A DNA stretch of 64,000 nt from DATKUC01 sp964553615 (lineage in GTDB: Bacteria > Spirochaetota > Spirochaetia > DSM-27196 > DATKUC01): assembly GCA_964553615.1 (NCBI GenBank), contig CAZKMA010000017.1, positions 1-64,000 of the forward strand. Direction: 5' to 3'. Under the pieces are notes generated by a model. It did not search any database. It was not told the DNA's origin and was given only the letters and a program-made list of their open reading frames with translations. Of this stretch, positions 17,844 through 25,958 are shown piece by piece (within the stretch, counting starts at the first letter, position 1; every line of letters starts with the position of its first letter). Position numbers and translations under genes: made by a program.

Positions 17844-18025
17844 TTCGGTTCCCCCTTCTCGTCCTTCGAGCTATGCTCGATGAACCCGGGAATCCTGAGC
17901 CATGCGGAGGCAGCAAACACGACGACGACTACCGCCCAAAAGATGATGTTCGGGATCGCAAGATTGAAAATCCCGAATACTACATGAGGTACTGCAGGCA
18001 ACGTTTGCGTTGCAATCTCATTCAT
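17840..18025 (-). CDS. Small single-helix membrane protein of the cytochrome b operon
   Basis: This 61-aa protein has one hydrophobic helix (about 23-46, NIIFWAVVVVVFAASAWL) and a charged C-terminus. It is the first gene of the operon, overlapping the cytochrome b gene by ATGA, with GGAAGGAAGGGG upstream of the ATG. It is probably a small subunit of the complex. I recognise no family. Confidence 0.7.
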   Translation of the reverse strand: MNEIATQTLPAVPHVVFGIFNLAIPNIIFWAVVVVVFAASAWLRIPGFIEHSSKDEKGEPK

Positions 18026-18148
18026 GTGGGAACCCCTTCCTTCCGCTGTTCACGAAAGTTGCGCTGTGGTGATGTGGAGATGATGGAGTAGGAAACATGC
18101 ATGATCGGCCATCAATGCACAAAAGCGACATACCCTGATGCTCCAATA

Positions 18149-18207
18149 AGAGCAATCGGCCAGTTGCTCTCGGAAAGAGAATAAGTAAATTAGTAATATT
18201 ATGTCAA
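18149..18207 (-). promoter_or_regulatory. Promoter and inverted repeat upstream of the cytochrome b operon
   Basis: On the minus strand TTGACA (18202-18207) and TATTCT (18178-18183) are 18 bases apart. A perfect inverted repeat, AGAGCAA and TTGCTCT around eight bases (18149-18170), begins at the predicted transcription start. This is where a repressor or an RNA hairpin would act. The remaining leader to 18025 is about 120 bases and shows no gene. Confidence 0.6.
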
Positions 18208-18238
18208 GACATACACCGAAAAAGCCTGACTCCGATCG

Positions 18239-19861
18239 TTATATAGAGCCGTGAGCGCCTATCGTCTGTGGTTCACGCGCGGTCTTGAACTCGGAGGTAA
18301 AGTGGAACTCTACGTCCGGGTTGTCGTCGATGACCGTCTGCAGCCACCACTGAGATTCGGCAAAATAGACCGGATTCCCATCCCGGTCCTCGGCTATGTG
18401 TGACGCCTTGAGCCGCAGGAACTCCCTGAGTTTCGCAGGCTTGTCCGAGGTCAGCCAGCACGCGCGAACATAGGGCAGGGGTTCGAATCTGCACGCGGCA
18501 CCATATTCCTGAAGCAGTCGGTAGAGAATAACATCAAACTGGAGGTCCCCGACGGTGCCTATTATTTTTCTCCTTCCGAGATCACGGGTAAAGAACTGCG
18601 CCACTCCCTCCTCGGTGAGCTGTCGAATGCCTTTCTCGAGTTGTTTGGATTTCATTGGGTCGGTGCTGAGAAGCTCACGAAAGATCTCCGGAGAAAAACT
18701 CGGGATACCGCGGAACATGAACTTTTCGCCCTCGGTCAATGTATCCCCGATCTTGAGATCACCCCGGTCATAGAGCCCTACCACATCCCCGGGAAATGCC
18801 TCGCCCACAATGCTCTTCTTCTGCGCCATGAAGTTGTACGGCGTAGTGAAACGCACGTTCTTACCAAGGCGTACATGGTGAAATGGCTTGTCCTTCTCGA
18901 ATCGACCTGAACAGACACGAAGGAACGCTATGCGGTCCCGGTGTCTCGGGTCGAGATTCGCGTGAATCTTGAAAACGAAGCCGCTGAATTTCTCCTCGGT
19001 GGGCCCCACCGTCCGCGTATCGGTATCCCGCGATCCGGGTGTTGGGGCAATGCGGAGGAAGGTCAAAAGGAGCTCGCGAACACCGAAGTTGTTCAGTGCG
19101 CTCCCGAAAAATACCGGAGCAACGGAACCGGAAAGATAGTCCTCCCGCGAAAAATCGGTATATACGCCTTCGATAAGCTCCACGTCCTCACGAAGCTGCA
19201 CTGCCTGGCTCCCGAACTTCTCGTCCAGAATCGGGTCGGCAATGTCCTTTACGAGGATGCGGTCGTCTTCTATCGTGCTCTTGGACGGGTTGAACAGATA
19301 GATATTCTTTTCAAGAAGATTGAAGACGCCGCGAAAACTGGACCCCATTCCGATGGGCCAGGTCAGCGGGCGCACCGAGATGTCAAGCTTCGCCTCGAGC
19401 TCATCCATGAGCTCAAACGGCCTCCTCCCCTCCCGGTCGAGCTTGTTGATGAAGATAATGACCGGCGTCTTGCGCATCCGGCAAACCTTCATGAGGCGCT
19501 CGGTCTGCTCCTCCACGCCCTTTGCGCCGTCAACAACGAGAATAACACTATCTACTGCGGTCAGTGTTCGGTAGGTATCCTCGGCAAAGTCCTTGTGCCC
19601 GGGAGTGTCCAGGATGTTCACGAGCATTCCGTCGTACTCGAAGCTCATGACCGAGGTTGCCACCGAGATACCACGCTGCTTTTCAATTTCCATGAAGTCG
19701 GAGGTGGCGCTTTTGCGGATCTTGTTTGATTTCACCGCCCCGGCGGTCTGAATTGCGTTCCCGAACAGAAGGAGCTTCTCTGTAAGGGTAGTCTTCCCGG
19801 CATCCGGGTGGCTGATAATGGCGAACGTGCGTCGCCTCGCGATTTCGTTTTCAAGGCGCAT
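18239..19861 (-). CDS. prfC: Peptide chain release factor 3
   Basis: This 540-aa translational GTPase removes release factors 1 and 2 from the ribosome after termination. GTPase motifs are SHPDAGKTTLTEK (P loop, about 18), DTPGHKDFAEDTYR (about 85) and NKLDREG (about 140), followed by the EF-Tu-like and C-terminal domains. The length is normal for RF3 and shorter than EF-G. AGGTGAG precedes the ATG. The gene stands alone. Confidence 0.96.
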   Translation of the reverse strand: MRLENEIARRRTFAIISHPDAGKTTLTEKLLLFGNAIQTAGAVKSNKIRKSATSDFMEIEKQRGISVATSVMSFEYDGMLVNILDTPGHKDFAEDTYRTLTAVDSVILVVDGAKGVEEQTERLMKVCRMRKTPVIIFINKLDREGRRPFELMDELEAKLDISVRPLTWPIGMGSSFRGVFNLLEKNIYLFNPSKSTIEDDRILVKDIADPILDEKFGSQAVQLREDVELIEGVYTDFSREDYLSGSVAPVFFGSALNNFGVRELLLTFLRIAPTPGSRDTDTRTVGPTEEKFSGFVFKIHANLDPRHRDRIAFLRVCSGRFEKDKPFHHVRLGKNVRFTTPYNFMAQKKSIVGEAFPGDVVGLYDRGDLKIGDTLTEGEKFMFRGIPSFSPEIFRELLSTDPMKSKQLEKGIRQLTEEGVAQFFTRDLGRRKIIGTVGDLQFDVILYRLLQEYGAACRFEPLPYVRACWLTSDKPAKLREFLRLKASHIAEDRDGNPVYFAESQWWLQTVIDDNPDVEFHFTSEFKTAREPQTIGAHGSI

Positions 19862-20036
19862 TCTTTTCTCACCTGATCTGATTGATTCGTAGAGGTCGCG
19901 GGTAGGATGAACACCACCGCGGGTCGAGGTACTGGAGCCGTCTCAAACTGGAATCAGTCTCATACACGTACAATGTATACTAATTTGCCCCGGGACGGCT
20001 ACCTGAGCGCAACTCCGACGCGCGACCGGACGCCCA

Positions 20037-21113
20037 TCACGTGAATCCGGTCAATCGCTGAATCAGGATACTCGAAGCCGCCACGCTCGCCCATACAACA
20101 AGACCGAGAAGGAGTGGTCTGAATCCGGTCTTCGCCAGTTCGCGAAAGTTGGCGTTCAGGCCAACTGCGCCAAGGGCCATGATGATCATGAACTTGCCGG
20201 CTCCAACAAGCAGAGCGGTAGCGGCGGGTGGAAGCAGGTGGAGCGTGTGAACGAGCGACATTGCAAGAAAGCCCAGGATGAACCACGGAAAGATCCGCGC
20301 CATCGAGAAAGACCCGGCGACCGGAGCACTTTCGGCGCTGCCCGTTTCCGGGGCCGCCGAGTCCTGGGCGGTCGCCGGGACGCGGCGTTTTCTCGCGGAT
20401 ACAATGACCGCTATCAGAAAGGCAATTGGAATGATCATTGTCGACCGGGTAAGCTTCACGATCGTTGCAAACTCGCCTGCGGAATTGCTGAATGCGTAGC
20501 CCGCGGCAACAACGCTCGAAGTGTCGTTGATAGCTGTTCCCGCCCACATGCCGAACGCCTGGCTCGAGAAGCCCAGCAGTCGTCCCAGTTCCGGAAACAG
20601 GATCACCGCGAGAACGTTGAACAGAAAGATCGTAGACATGGAGTACGCTATCTCCATTTCGTCGGCTTCAATGATTGGAGAAACGGCGGCGATCGCCGAA
20701 CCGCCGCAGATCCCGGTGCCGGCACCTATGAGCAGCATCAGCTTGCGCGGCACTTTGAGTATTCGGCCGATGAGAAAGGCGGCGAGAAAGGCGGTGCCCA
20801 GGGTGACAATCATGATAAGAAATGACTGTCGCCCGGTTCCGAGTACCTGCGACAGGCTCAGTCCCGAACCGATCAGGACGATGGACCACTGCAGGATCTT
20901 TTTCGCCGCAAATGATGTTCCGGCAACTATCGGCTGCGGTCTGCCAATGAGGTTCCGCAGGAACGCGCCAATCAGGATTGCAAAAACCGGACCGCCGATT
21001 ACCGGCAGACTGTCTCCAAGATACTTCGCCGCAACCGCAATGACGGCAACAAGCGCGACACCCGGTGCAATCAGGCGAATTGAACCGGTAATGTTTCGGT
21101 TGATATTGCTCAT
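20037..21113 (-). CDS. YeiH family (UPF0324) putative sulfate/anion exporter
   Basis: This 358-aa membrane protein with about ten helices contains GAGTGICGGSAIAA (about 130) and GTAINDTSSVVAAGYAFS (about 200), the two signatures of the YeiH/UPF0324 family. Family members have been linked to export of sulfate/sulfite or sulfonate products, often under a divergent LysR regulator, as here. The start at 21113 gives the expected N-terminus; an in-frame codon at 21146 adds 11 residues. Confidence 0.9.
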   Translation of the reverse strand: MSNINRNITGSIRLIAPGVALVAVIAVAAKYLGDSLPVIGGPVFAILIGAFLRNLIGRPQPIVAGTSFAAKKILQWSIVLIGSGLSLSQVLGTGRQSFLIMIVTLGTAFLAAFLIGRILKVPRKLMLLIGAGTGICGGSAIAAVSPIIEADEMEIAYSMSTIFLFNVLAVILFPELGRLLGFSSQAFGMWAGTAINDTSSVVAAGYAFSNSAGEFATIVKLTRSTMIIPIAFLIAVIVSARKRRVPATAQDSAAPETGSAESAPVAGSFSMARIFPWFILGFLAMSLVHTLHLLPPAATALLVGAGKFMIIMALGAVGLNANFRELAKTGFRPLLLGLVVWASVAASSILIQRLTGFT

Positions 21114-21196
21114 GACTCGCAGATAGTACCGGAAATCACATATCACATCAAATTATAAATATTTATATTTCAGTAAGCTCATGTTATACTTTGCCC
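21114..21196. promoter_or_regulatory. Divergent promoter region between YeiH-like and LysR genes
   Basis: This 83-base region holds an A+T-rich perfect palindrome at 21154-21167 (TATAAATATTTATA), of the kind LysR proteins bind. TATACT at 21185-21190 lies six bases before the LysR ATG, so if it is the -10 the LysR mRNA would start at or near its start codon. No Shine-Dalgarno precedes that ATG. Confidence 0.5.
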
Positions 21197-22105
21197 ATGA
21201 ACGACTTCAGGCTCAGAAGCCTGCTTGCGGTAGTACGAACCGGGAGCTTCTCGGCAGCGGCCGAGATCCTTCATGTAACGCAACCGGCGGTGTCGCAGCA
21301 CATCCGACAGCTGGAAGAGTTTTATGGAAGTCGGCTTCTCAGCCGCGTGGGCCGCCGCACCGTGCCAACACCGACGGGATCACTCCTGTTCGAGTATGCC
21401 GAAAGTATTGAGTCCCTCTACCGATCGATGGACCGGGACATTTTCAATGCCGCAGCCGCAGTCCGTACCTTCGACGTTGGCGCAACACTCACCATTGCCG
21501 AGTATCTCCTCCCGCCTCTGCTTGGACAGTACCGCAAGTTGAATGCACACGTGAGAATACGAATGACGGTTCAGAATACGAAGGAGACCATAGACCGGTT
21601 GATCCGGAACCAGATTACTCTGGCAATGGTTGAGGGACCATTCGACCGTGGGTCGCTGCACACGTGCAAGTTTATTGATGACGAGATGGTGGCGGTATGT
21701 GCGCCGGAATATGAATTGAAACGCGCAAACGGGGGAAGTTCCATTCCGATTGCGGCACTCCTGGCTTCGGACCTCATCCTCCGGGAACCAGGCTCGGGGA
21801 CACGCACGGTCCTTGAACACTACCTCATGCGGCACGGGATGGATCCGCGCTCCATCCGAGTCTACATGGAGATCGGAAGTATAAACGCAATCAAGTCCCT
21901 CGTCTCCTCTGAGCTCGGAGTCACTGTCGTATCCCGGAGCGCCGTGGAACGAGAGCTCAAGGAGGGAAAACTCGTGCAGCTGCACCTCGACGGAGGGCCT
22001 ATCCTCCGCGAACTCCAGTTCGTCTGGAACGACTATTCGGACGCCGGCTTCGTGGAAGAGTTCATCGGCTTCTGCACGGCCGCTACCGCGCGGCCGCCCG
22101 GCTGA
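21197..22105 (+). CDS. LysR family transcriptional regulator
   Basis: This 302-aa regulator has an N-terminal winged helix-turn-helix (FSAAAEILHVTQPAVSQHI, residues 17-35) and a C-terminal LysR effector domain (from about 90), including LILREPGSGTRTVLEHYL, a phrase common in the CysB/CysL-like group. Position divergent to the YeiH-like exporter suggests it controls that gene and itself. The ATG at 21197 is preferred over the TTG at 21191. Its end overlaps the convergent MFS gene by 23 bases. Confidence 0.93.
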   Translation: MNDFRLRSLLAVVRTGSFSAAAEILHVTQPAVSQHIRQLEEFYGSRLLSRVGRRTVPTPTGSLLFEYAESIESLYRSMDRDIFNAAAAVRTFDVGATLTIAEYLLPPLLGQYRKLNAHVRIRMTVQNTKETIDRLIRNQITLAMVEGPFDRGSLHTCKFIDDEMVAVCAPEYELKRANGGSSIPIAALLASDLILREPGSGTRTVLEHYLMRHGMDPRSIRVYMEIGSINAIKSLVSSELGVTVVSRSAVERELKEGKLVQLHLDGGPILRELQFVWNDYSDAGFVEEFIGFCTAATARPPG

Positions 22106-23243
22106 GAACGCGCTTGCGCAGCAGGATGAGAACGTACGCGCCAATCAGACAGAATGCAGCGGACAACGCGAAGGTGTTTCGGATACCGACGGCGTCCGAC
22201 ACAATTCCCCCTGCCCACGGCCCGGCGAACATGCCAATTGCATAGACCGCCTGGTGGATTCCCATGGCAGTAGTCCGGTGCGACTGATCCACTCTTTCGA
22301 TACTGAGACCGAGGAGAGTCGGGAAGCTCATGCCGAATGTAATGCCCATCAGAGCTGTACCGACGTAGAACAGCGTGAGGCTCTGCGCTACTGCAAAGAG
22401 AAGGATACCCGTGGAGAACAGAGCAAAATTCACGTACAGAAGAGAGGTGCGCGAGAAACGGTTAATGACGAGTGTATTCAATAGATTGCCTGCGACAGAT
22501 GCAATGATGTTCAGAGTGATGAGAAAACTCATCGTCACTGCACTCGCGCCGAGTTGCCGTGCGAGCAGAGGCATGAACCCGAAGATTACCACCCATGTCC
22601 CGAACTGACCTACCGAGCTGATGCCGGCCGGAAAGAGCACATCCGGACGGGTAAAAATGCGCACTATTGAGCGGACCGAGACTGCATGTGCGGACTGTCG
22701 CTCAATTCTGGTGGCCCCGATTATAATCGCGGCCGCCAGGCCGCAGGCACCGGCCAGGTAGAACGCAAGCGGGTATCCGCCAATCTGATTCAGGAATCCG
22801 GTTGCGCTGGTGGCGATCATTCTTCCGATCGAATTAGAAAAAGAAAGCAGCGACGTTGCAAGTACCGCCTGCTTCGGCGGGAAGAAGCCGGAAAAAACGG
22901 CAATGAGCGGCACCCATGTTCCGGCAGCGACTCCCGTCAGCGCACGTCCGAAGGTCACCATGCCGAGCCCGGTTCCCAGAGTCATGACCACGGCACCGAG
23001 CCCGGTAATGAGGAAGCCGCTGACCAGGAACACCTTCCCACGCCCGGTTGCGTCGATCGTTATCCCGAGCGGAATACGAACAACTGCCTGCCACAGACCG
23101 TACATGGAGAGCACCACCCCGACTGCCGCCAGGCTCGGAGACCTCAGTTTGACAAACTCGGGAAGTGTCGGCACATACAGGTACAACCCGATCCAGTAGA
23201 ACAGCGATGCGCCCAGAAAGGCAGCCAGTTTTCGTTTATTCAT
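22083..23243 (-). CDS. MFS transporter
   Basis: This 386-aa protein has 12 predicted helices. The A-like motif is IPLGITIDATGRGKVFLVSG (about 60-80) and the second half carries GMSFPTLLGLSIERVDQSHR, typical of drug/sugar efflux MFS. The start at 23243 opens with MNKRKLAAFLGASLFYWIGL, directly entering helix 1. The frame is open a further 109 codons upstream, but that stretch opposes the divergent secreted-protein gene and lacks hydrophobic character. Substrate unknown. Confidence 0.88.
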   Translation of the reverse strand: MNKRKLAAFLGASLFYWIGLYLYVPTLPEFVKLRSPSLAAVGVVLSMYGLWQAVVRIPLGITIDATGRGKVFLVSGFLITGLGAVVMTLGTGLGMVTFGRALTGVAAGTWVPLIAVFSGFFPPKQAVLATSLLSFSNSIGRMIATSATGFLNQIGGYPLAFYLAGACGLAAAIIIGATRIERQSAHAVSVRSIVRIFTRPDVLFPAGISSVGQFGTWVVIFGFMPLLARQLGASAVTMSFLITLNIIASVAGNLLNTLVINRFSRTSLLYVNFALFSTGILLFAVAQSLTLFYVGTALMGITFGMSFPTLLGLSIERVDQSHRTTAMGIHQAVYAIGMFAGPWAGGIVSDAVGIRNTFALSAAFCLIGAYVLILLRKRVLSRAAAR

Positions 23244-23327
23244 AGAGTTTTGCCTAAGGTAGTGAGACCGGACCATCGAATCAAGCCGTTCCTTCACTTT
23301 TCCTTGCTCTCGATACCCGGCTGCTGT

Positions 23328-24224
23328 ATGCTTGCCTGGATGAGGGAGCACCTGCTGACTGCGACCGTTCTTATGCTTCTGTTCGCCTGCGGCGGCACTG
23401 TCGGCGCTTCGCCCATGAACGGTTCTGAAACGGCGAAACACGCACCGGTAATCGGTCCTCCGGACAATCCTATCTCCCCCGAGAATCTCAGGCGTCTTGT
23501 GCCGGGCCTCTCGCCGGAAGAAGCCGCAAGACTTTCGCGAGAGGGAACCGTTTCGGTCGAATTTTCGCACACAGTCACCACGCGGCTGGCTCCGACGTTT
23601 CAGGGTGTCTCGGAGATCTCCCGGGAGCTCGGGCGGATGCCGGTCTCTGCGGGAATGGAGATGCTCTACGTGGCTCGAGTTCCCGAATCCTTCAGAATCA
23701 AGGCTAACTTCTGGCGACGCATCTATAACATTACCCGGTCGGTGAGCACAATTCGCGGACTCGCCTACACGCCGCCCGGAAACTCGCCGCCGAAAAGGCT
23801 CTATGCCGATGCGTTCGTGATCCCATCTCCGAATGACCCTGCCGAGAGAATGCCGGATCCACGCGTCGAATCAATTCCCGCGTACAGCCGCATCTTCGGC
23901 TTCTACCGGGACATCGGTTTCGGCGACTATGTTCTCTCACTCACCTATCGACTCGGACCAGGCACGAATGACCCGGATTACCTTCGTGTTTCGTTCAAAA
24001 ACATGACTTCCATCAATTTCATGGTGTTCCCTATCATCCAGCCGCAGGACCTGCGTATGGACATCGTGATCGTACCCCGGAATGGTGTTTTTCTGTTCTA
24101 CGGCAACTTTGCCACGCGCACATCGACGTTCTTCGATGTGCGCAATCAGGTCGAATCGGCTTTCGCCGAGCGGGTCGGCGCGCTTTTTCAATGGTTCATG
24201 TTCCACGTTCGCACCGACGAGTGA
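23328..24224 (+). CDS. Secreted protein, first of two tandem paralogues (DUF6675-like)
   Basis: This 298-aa protein has an N-terminal signal (LLTATVLMLLFACGG). The body shares blocks with the next gene: PGLSPEEAARL/PGLTEAESQQL, NFWRRIYNITRSVST/DFWLETYNIMRSIST, and FLFYGNFATRT/MLFYGNFVANT. I associate this pattern with a spirochaetal exported family (DUF6675), from memory and unchecked. Function unknown. An ATG at 23340 is an alternative start. Confidence 0.78.
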   Translation: MLAWMREHLLTATVLMLLFACGGTVGASPMNGSETAKHAPVIGPPDNPISPENLRRLVPGLSPEEAARLSREGTVSVEFSHTVTTRLAPTFQGVSEISRELGRMPVSAGMEMLYVARVPESFRIKANFWRRIYNITRSVSTIRGLAYTPPGNSPPKRLYADAFVIPSPNDPAERMPDPRVESIPAYSRIFGFYRDIGFGDYVLSLTYRLGPGTNDPDYLRVSFKNMTSINFMVFPIIQPQDLRMDIVIVPRNGVFLFYGNFATRTSTFFDVRNQVESAFAERVGALFQWFMFHVRTDE

Positions 24225-24301
24225 CCGCCCAGGGAAAACGGCTCCGCACAACAACCCTTTTGCTTGGAATACCGCAGAAGGAGACGTATACTCAAGTGCG
24301 T

Positions 24302-25189
24302 ATGAAAACTTTACCCGTGATCACATTCCTCACCGTATTGAGCGTTGTCGTATCCAACGCCGCAATGGCCCAATCGAGTTCCGATTCTCAGAACGTCGGA
24401 ACTGCTTCGGCTCAATCTGCATCCTCCCAGCCGGTTACTGCCGAACGGCTCAGACAGCTCGTTCCCGGCCTCACAGAAGCTGAATCTCAGCAACTCGCAA
24501 AGACAGGCGAGGTAACCGCCGACTACAGCGGTTCCATAAAGGCGCGCATTGCACCACCCTTCGCCGGAAAAGAGGCGATGATCCGTGAACTGCAAAAGAC
24601 TGACGCTACTGTCGGTATCGAGCTTCTGTTCCAGGCGCCAATTCCGAAGAAGTACCGGGAACGAAGCGACTTCTGGCTGGAAACCTACAACATTATGCGT
24701 TCCATCAGCACGCTGAAAGGTATCAAATACTATTCTGCGGATCGCAATATGATGCGAACATTTTATTACGATGCCTACGCGGTACCGTCTCCGGAGAAAA
24801 AATACACAAGATTGCCGGATCCGCTGGTCACTTCGATTCCGGCAAAGAGCCACATCTACACCTACCACAAGGACTCGAGCTTCGGTAACTACGTGATGTC
24901 GGTGAACTACACTGCCGGACCGGAGCCGCAACATCCGAAATACATACGCATGGCATTAACCAACGCCACCGAAATGTACTACTCAGTCTTTCCGATCGTG
25001 GCGCCGTGGAAACTTCAGATCGACCTGGTGGCCATTCCGGAAGGAGATACCATGCTCTTCTACGGCAACTTTGTTGCAAATACCTTCACCATCTTTGGCC
25101 TCCGGGACAGCATAGATGTCAGTTTCACGAATCGTGTGAAGGCGCTGTACAACTGGTTCATGAGGGAAATACAGACGCATACACCGTAG
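24302..25189 (+). CDS. Secreted protein, second of two tandem paralogues (DUF6675-like)
   Basis: This 295-aa protein has a clean signal peptide (MKTLPVITFLTVLSVVVSNAAMAQ, cleavage near residue 24). It aligns along its length with the preceding gene, so the pair arose by duplication. It is probably periplasmic or outer-membrane associated. The AAGGAG at 24279 is rather far from the ATG; a GTG at 24296 is possible. There is no catalytic motif I can name. Confidence 0.8.
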   Translation: MKTLPVITFLTVLSVVVSNAAMAQSSSDSQNVGTASAQSASSQPVTAERLRQLVPGLTEAESQQLAKTGEVTADYSGSIKARIAPPFAGKEAMIRELQKTDATVGIELLFQAPIPKKYRERSDFWLETYNIMRSISTLKGIKYYSADRNMMRTFYYDAYAVPSPEKKYTRLPDPLVTSIPAKSHIYTYHKDSSFGNYVMSVNYTAGPEPQHPKYIRMALTNATEMYYSVFPIVAPWKLQIDLVAIPEGDTMLFYGNFVANTFTIFGLRDSIDVSFTNRVKALYNWFMREIQTHTP

Positions 25190-25205
25190 ATTTCAGGATA
25201 GCCGG

Positions 25206-25895
25206 CTACGCGTCTGGAGCACCGGAAGCGCTATCCATGTTCGTGTTGTAGCGATCAATTGCATCGGCAAGCTCTCCGACGCATGCATCGACATACCCCG
25301 TGTGGAGCTGGATGATGACGTCTTCGCGCAGGAGATTCTGCTTCTGCAGCAGGATGGGAAAGATGCTGTGGGAGGAGAGGATGAGCTGATACTTCCTTGC
25401 CAGCCGCGGGAATATTTCCTTCCAGAGGATTGACTGGCCGGCAAATCCGATATGGTTGTCAGGTTCGTCCAGAAGCAGCGTTGGGTATTCATGCATACCG
25501 AGGCGAAAGGTGGGAAACCGCGCCTCGATCGTGTTGATGAGCTCGTTGATCAACCCGATTCGTTTTTCACCTGTGGATCTGAGCGTCTGATGTTCAAGGA
25601 AGAAGTTCGGGTTGATGAGGGGTTCATCCGACTGGGTGTAGCAATCCTGGTAGAACACCGGCAGACCATCCCACTGCATCTCGACTTCGTACTCCGGTTC
25701 AATCGGTTTCCGCCCGTCGGACCAGCCGCCTGGGGCGGCACCGGTTTTCATTGCCAATGTCCGCAGAATCGTGCTCTTTCCTCCGCCGTTCGGTCCGTAC
25801 AGCAGATTGAATCGTGGACCGAACTCAATCGTCCGCTTGCGGATTCCCGGTAGTCTGGTTGGATAGCGGTTCAGGAACCGGAGATTTGCAATCAT
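25206..25895 (-). CDS. AAA family ATPase (AAA_21/ABC-type, SMC-like)
   Basis: This 229-aa ATPase has Walker A YGPNGGGKST (about 32), Walker B TLLLDEPDNHI (about 150) and SSHS switch (about 185). It is a compact ABC/RecF-type domain with no long coiled coil and no nuclease domain. Such proteins act in DNA repair, defence or as orphan ATPases, but no partner is encoded next to it. The start is uncertain; an upstream TTG at 25937 adds 14 residues. Confidence 0.85.
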   Translation of the reverse strand: MIANLRFLNRYPTRLPGIRKRTIEFGPRFNLLYGPNGGGKSTILRTLAMKTGAAPGGWSDGRKPIEPEYEVEMQWDGLPVFYQDCYTQSDEPLINPNFFLEHQTLRSTGEKRIGLINELINTIEARFPTFRLGMHEYPTLLLDEPDNHIGFAGQSILWKEIFPRLARKYQLILSSHSIFPILLQKQNLLREDVIIQLHTGYVDACVGELADAIDRYNTNMDSASGAPDA

Positions 25896-25958
25896 TTCAC
25901 GAGAAAAGTACCGAGAATTGCTGGCGAACTCAAGCAATGCATGGACGGTTTCGGACAG

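Noticed and set aside
18475..18495. GGTTCGAATCT, like a tRNA T-loop
   Set aside because: It is inside prfC and no cloverleaf can be built around it. No tRNA or rRNA gene was found in the window.
22686..23327. Apparent 214-residue N-terminal extension of the first secreted paralogue
   Set aside because: It is antisense to the MFS gene; the signal peptide marks the real start at 23328 or 23340.
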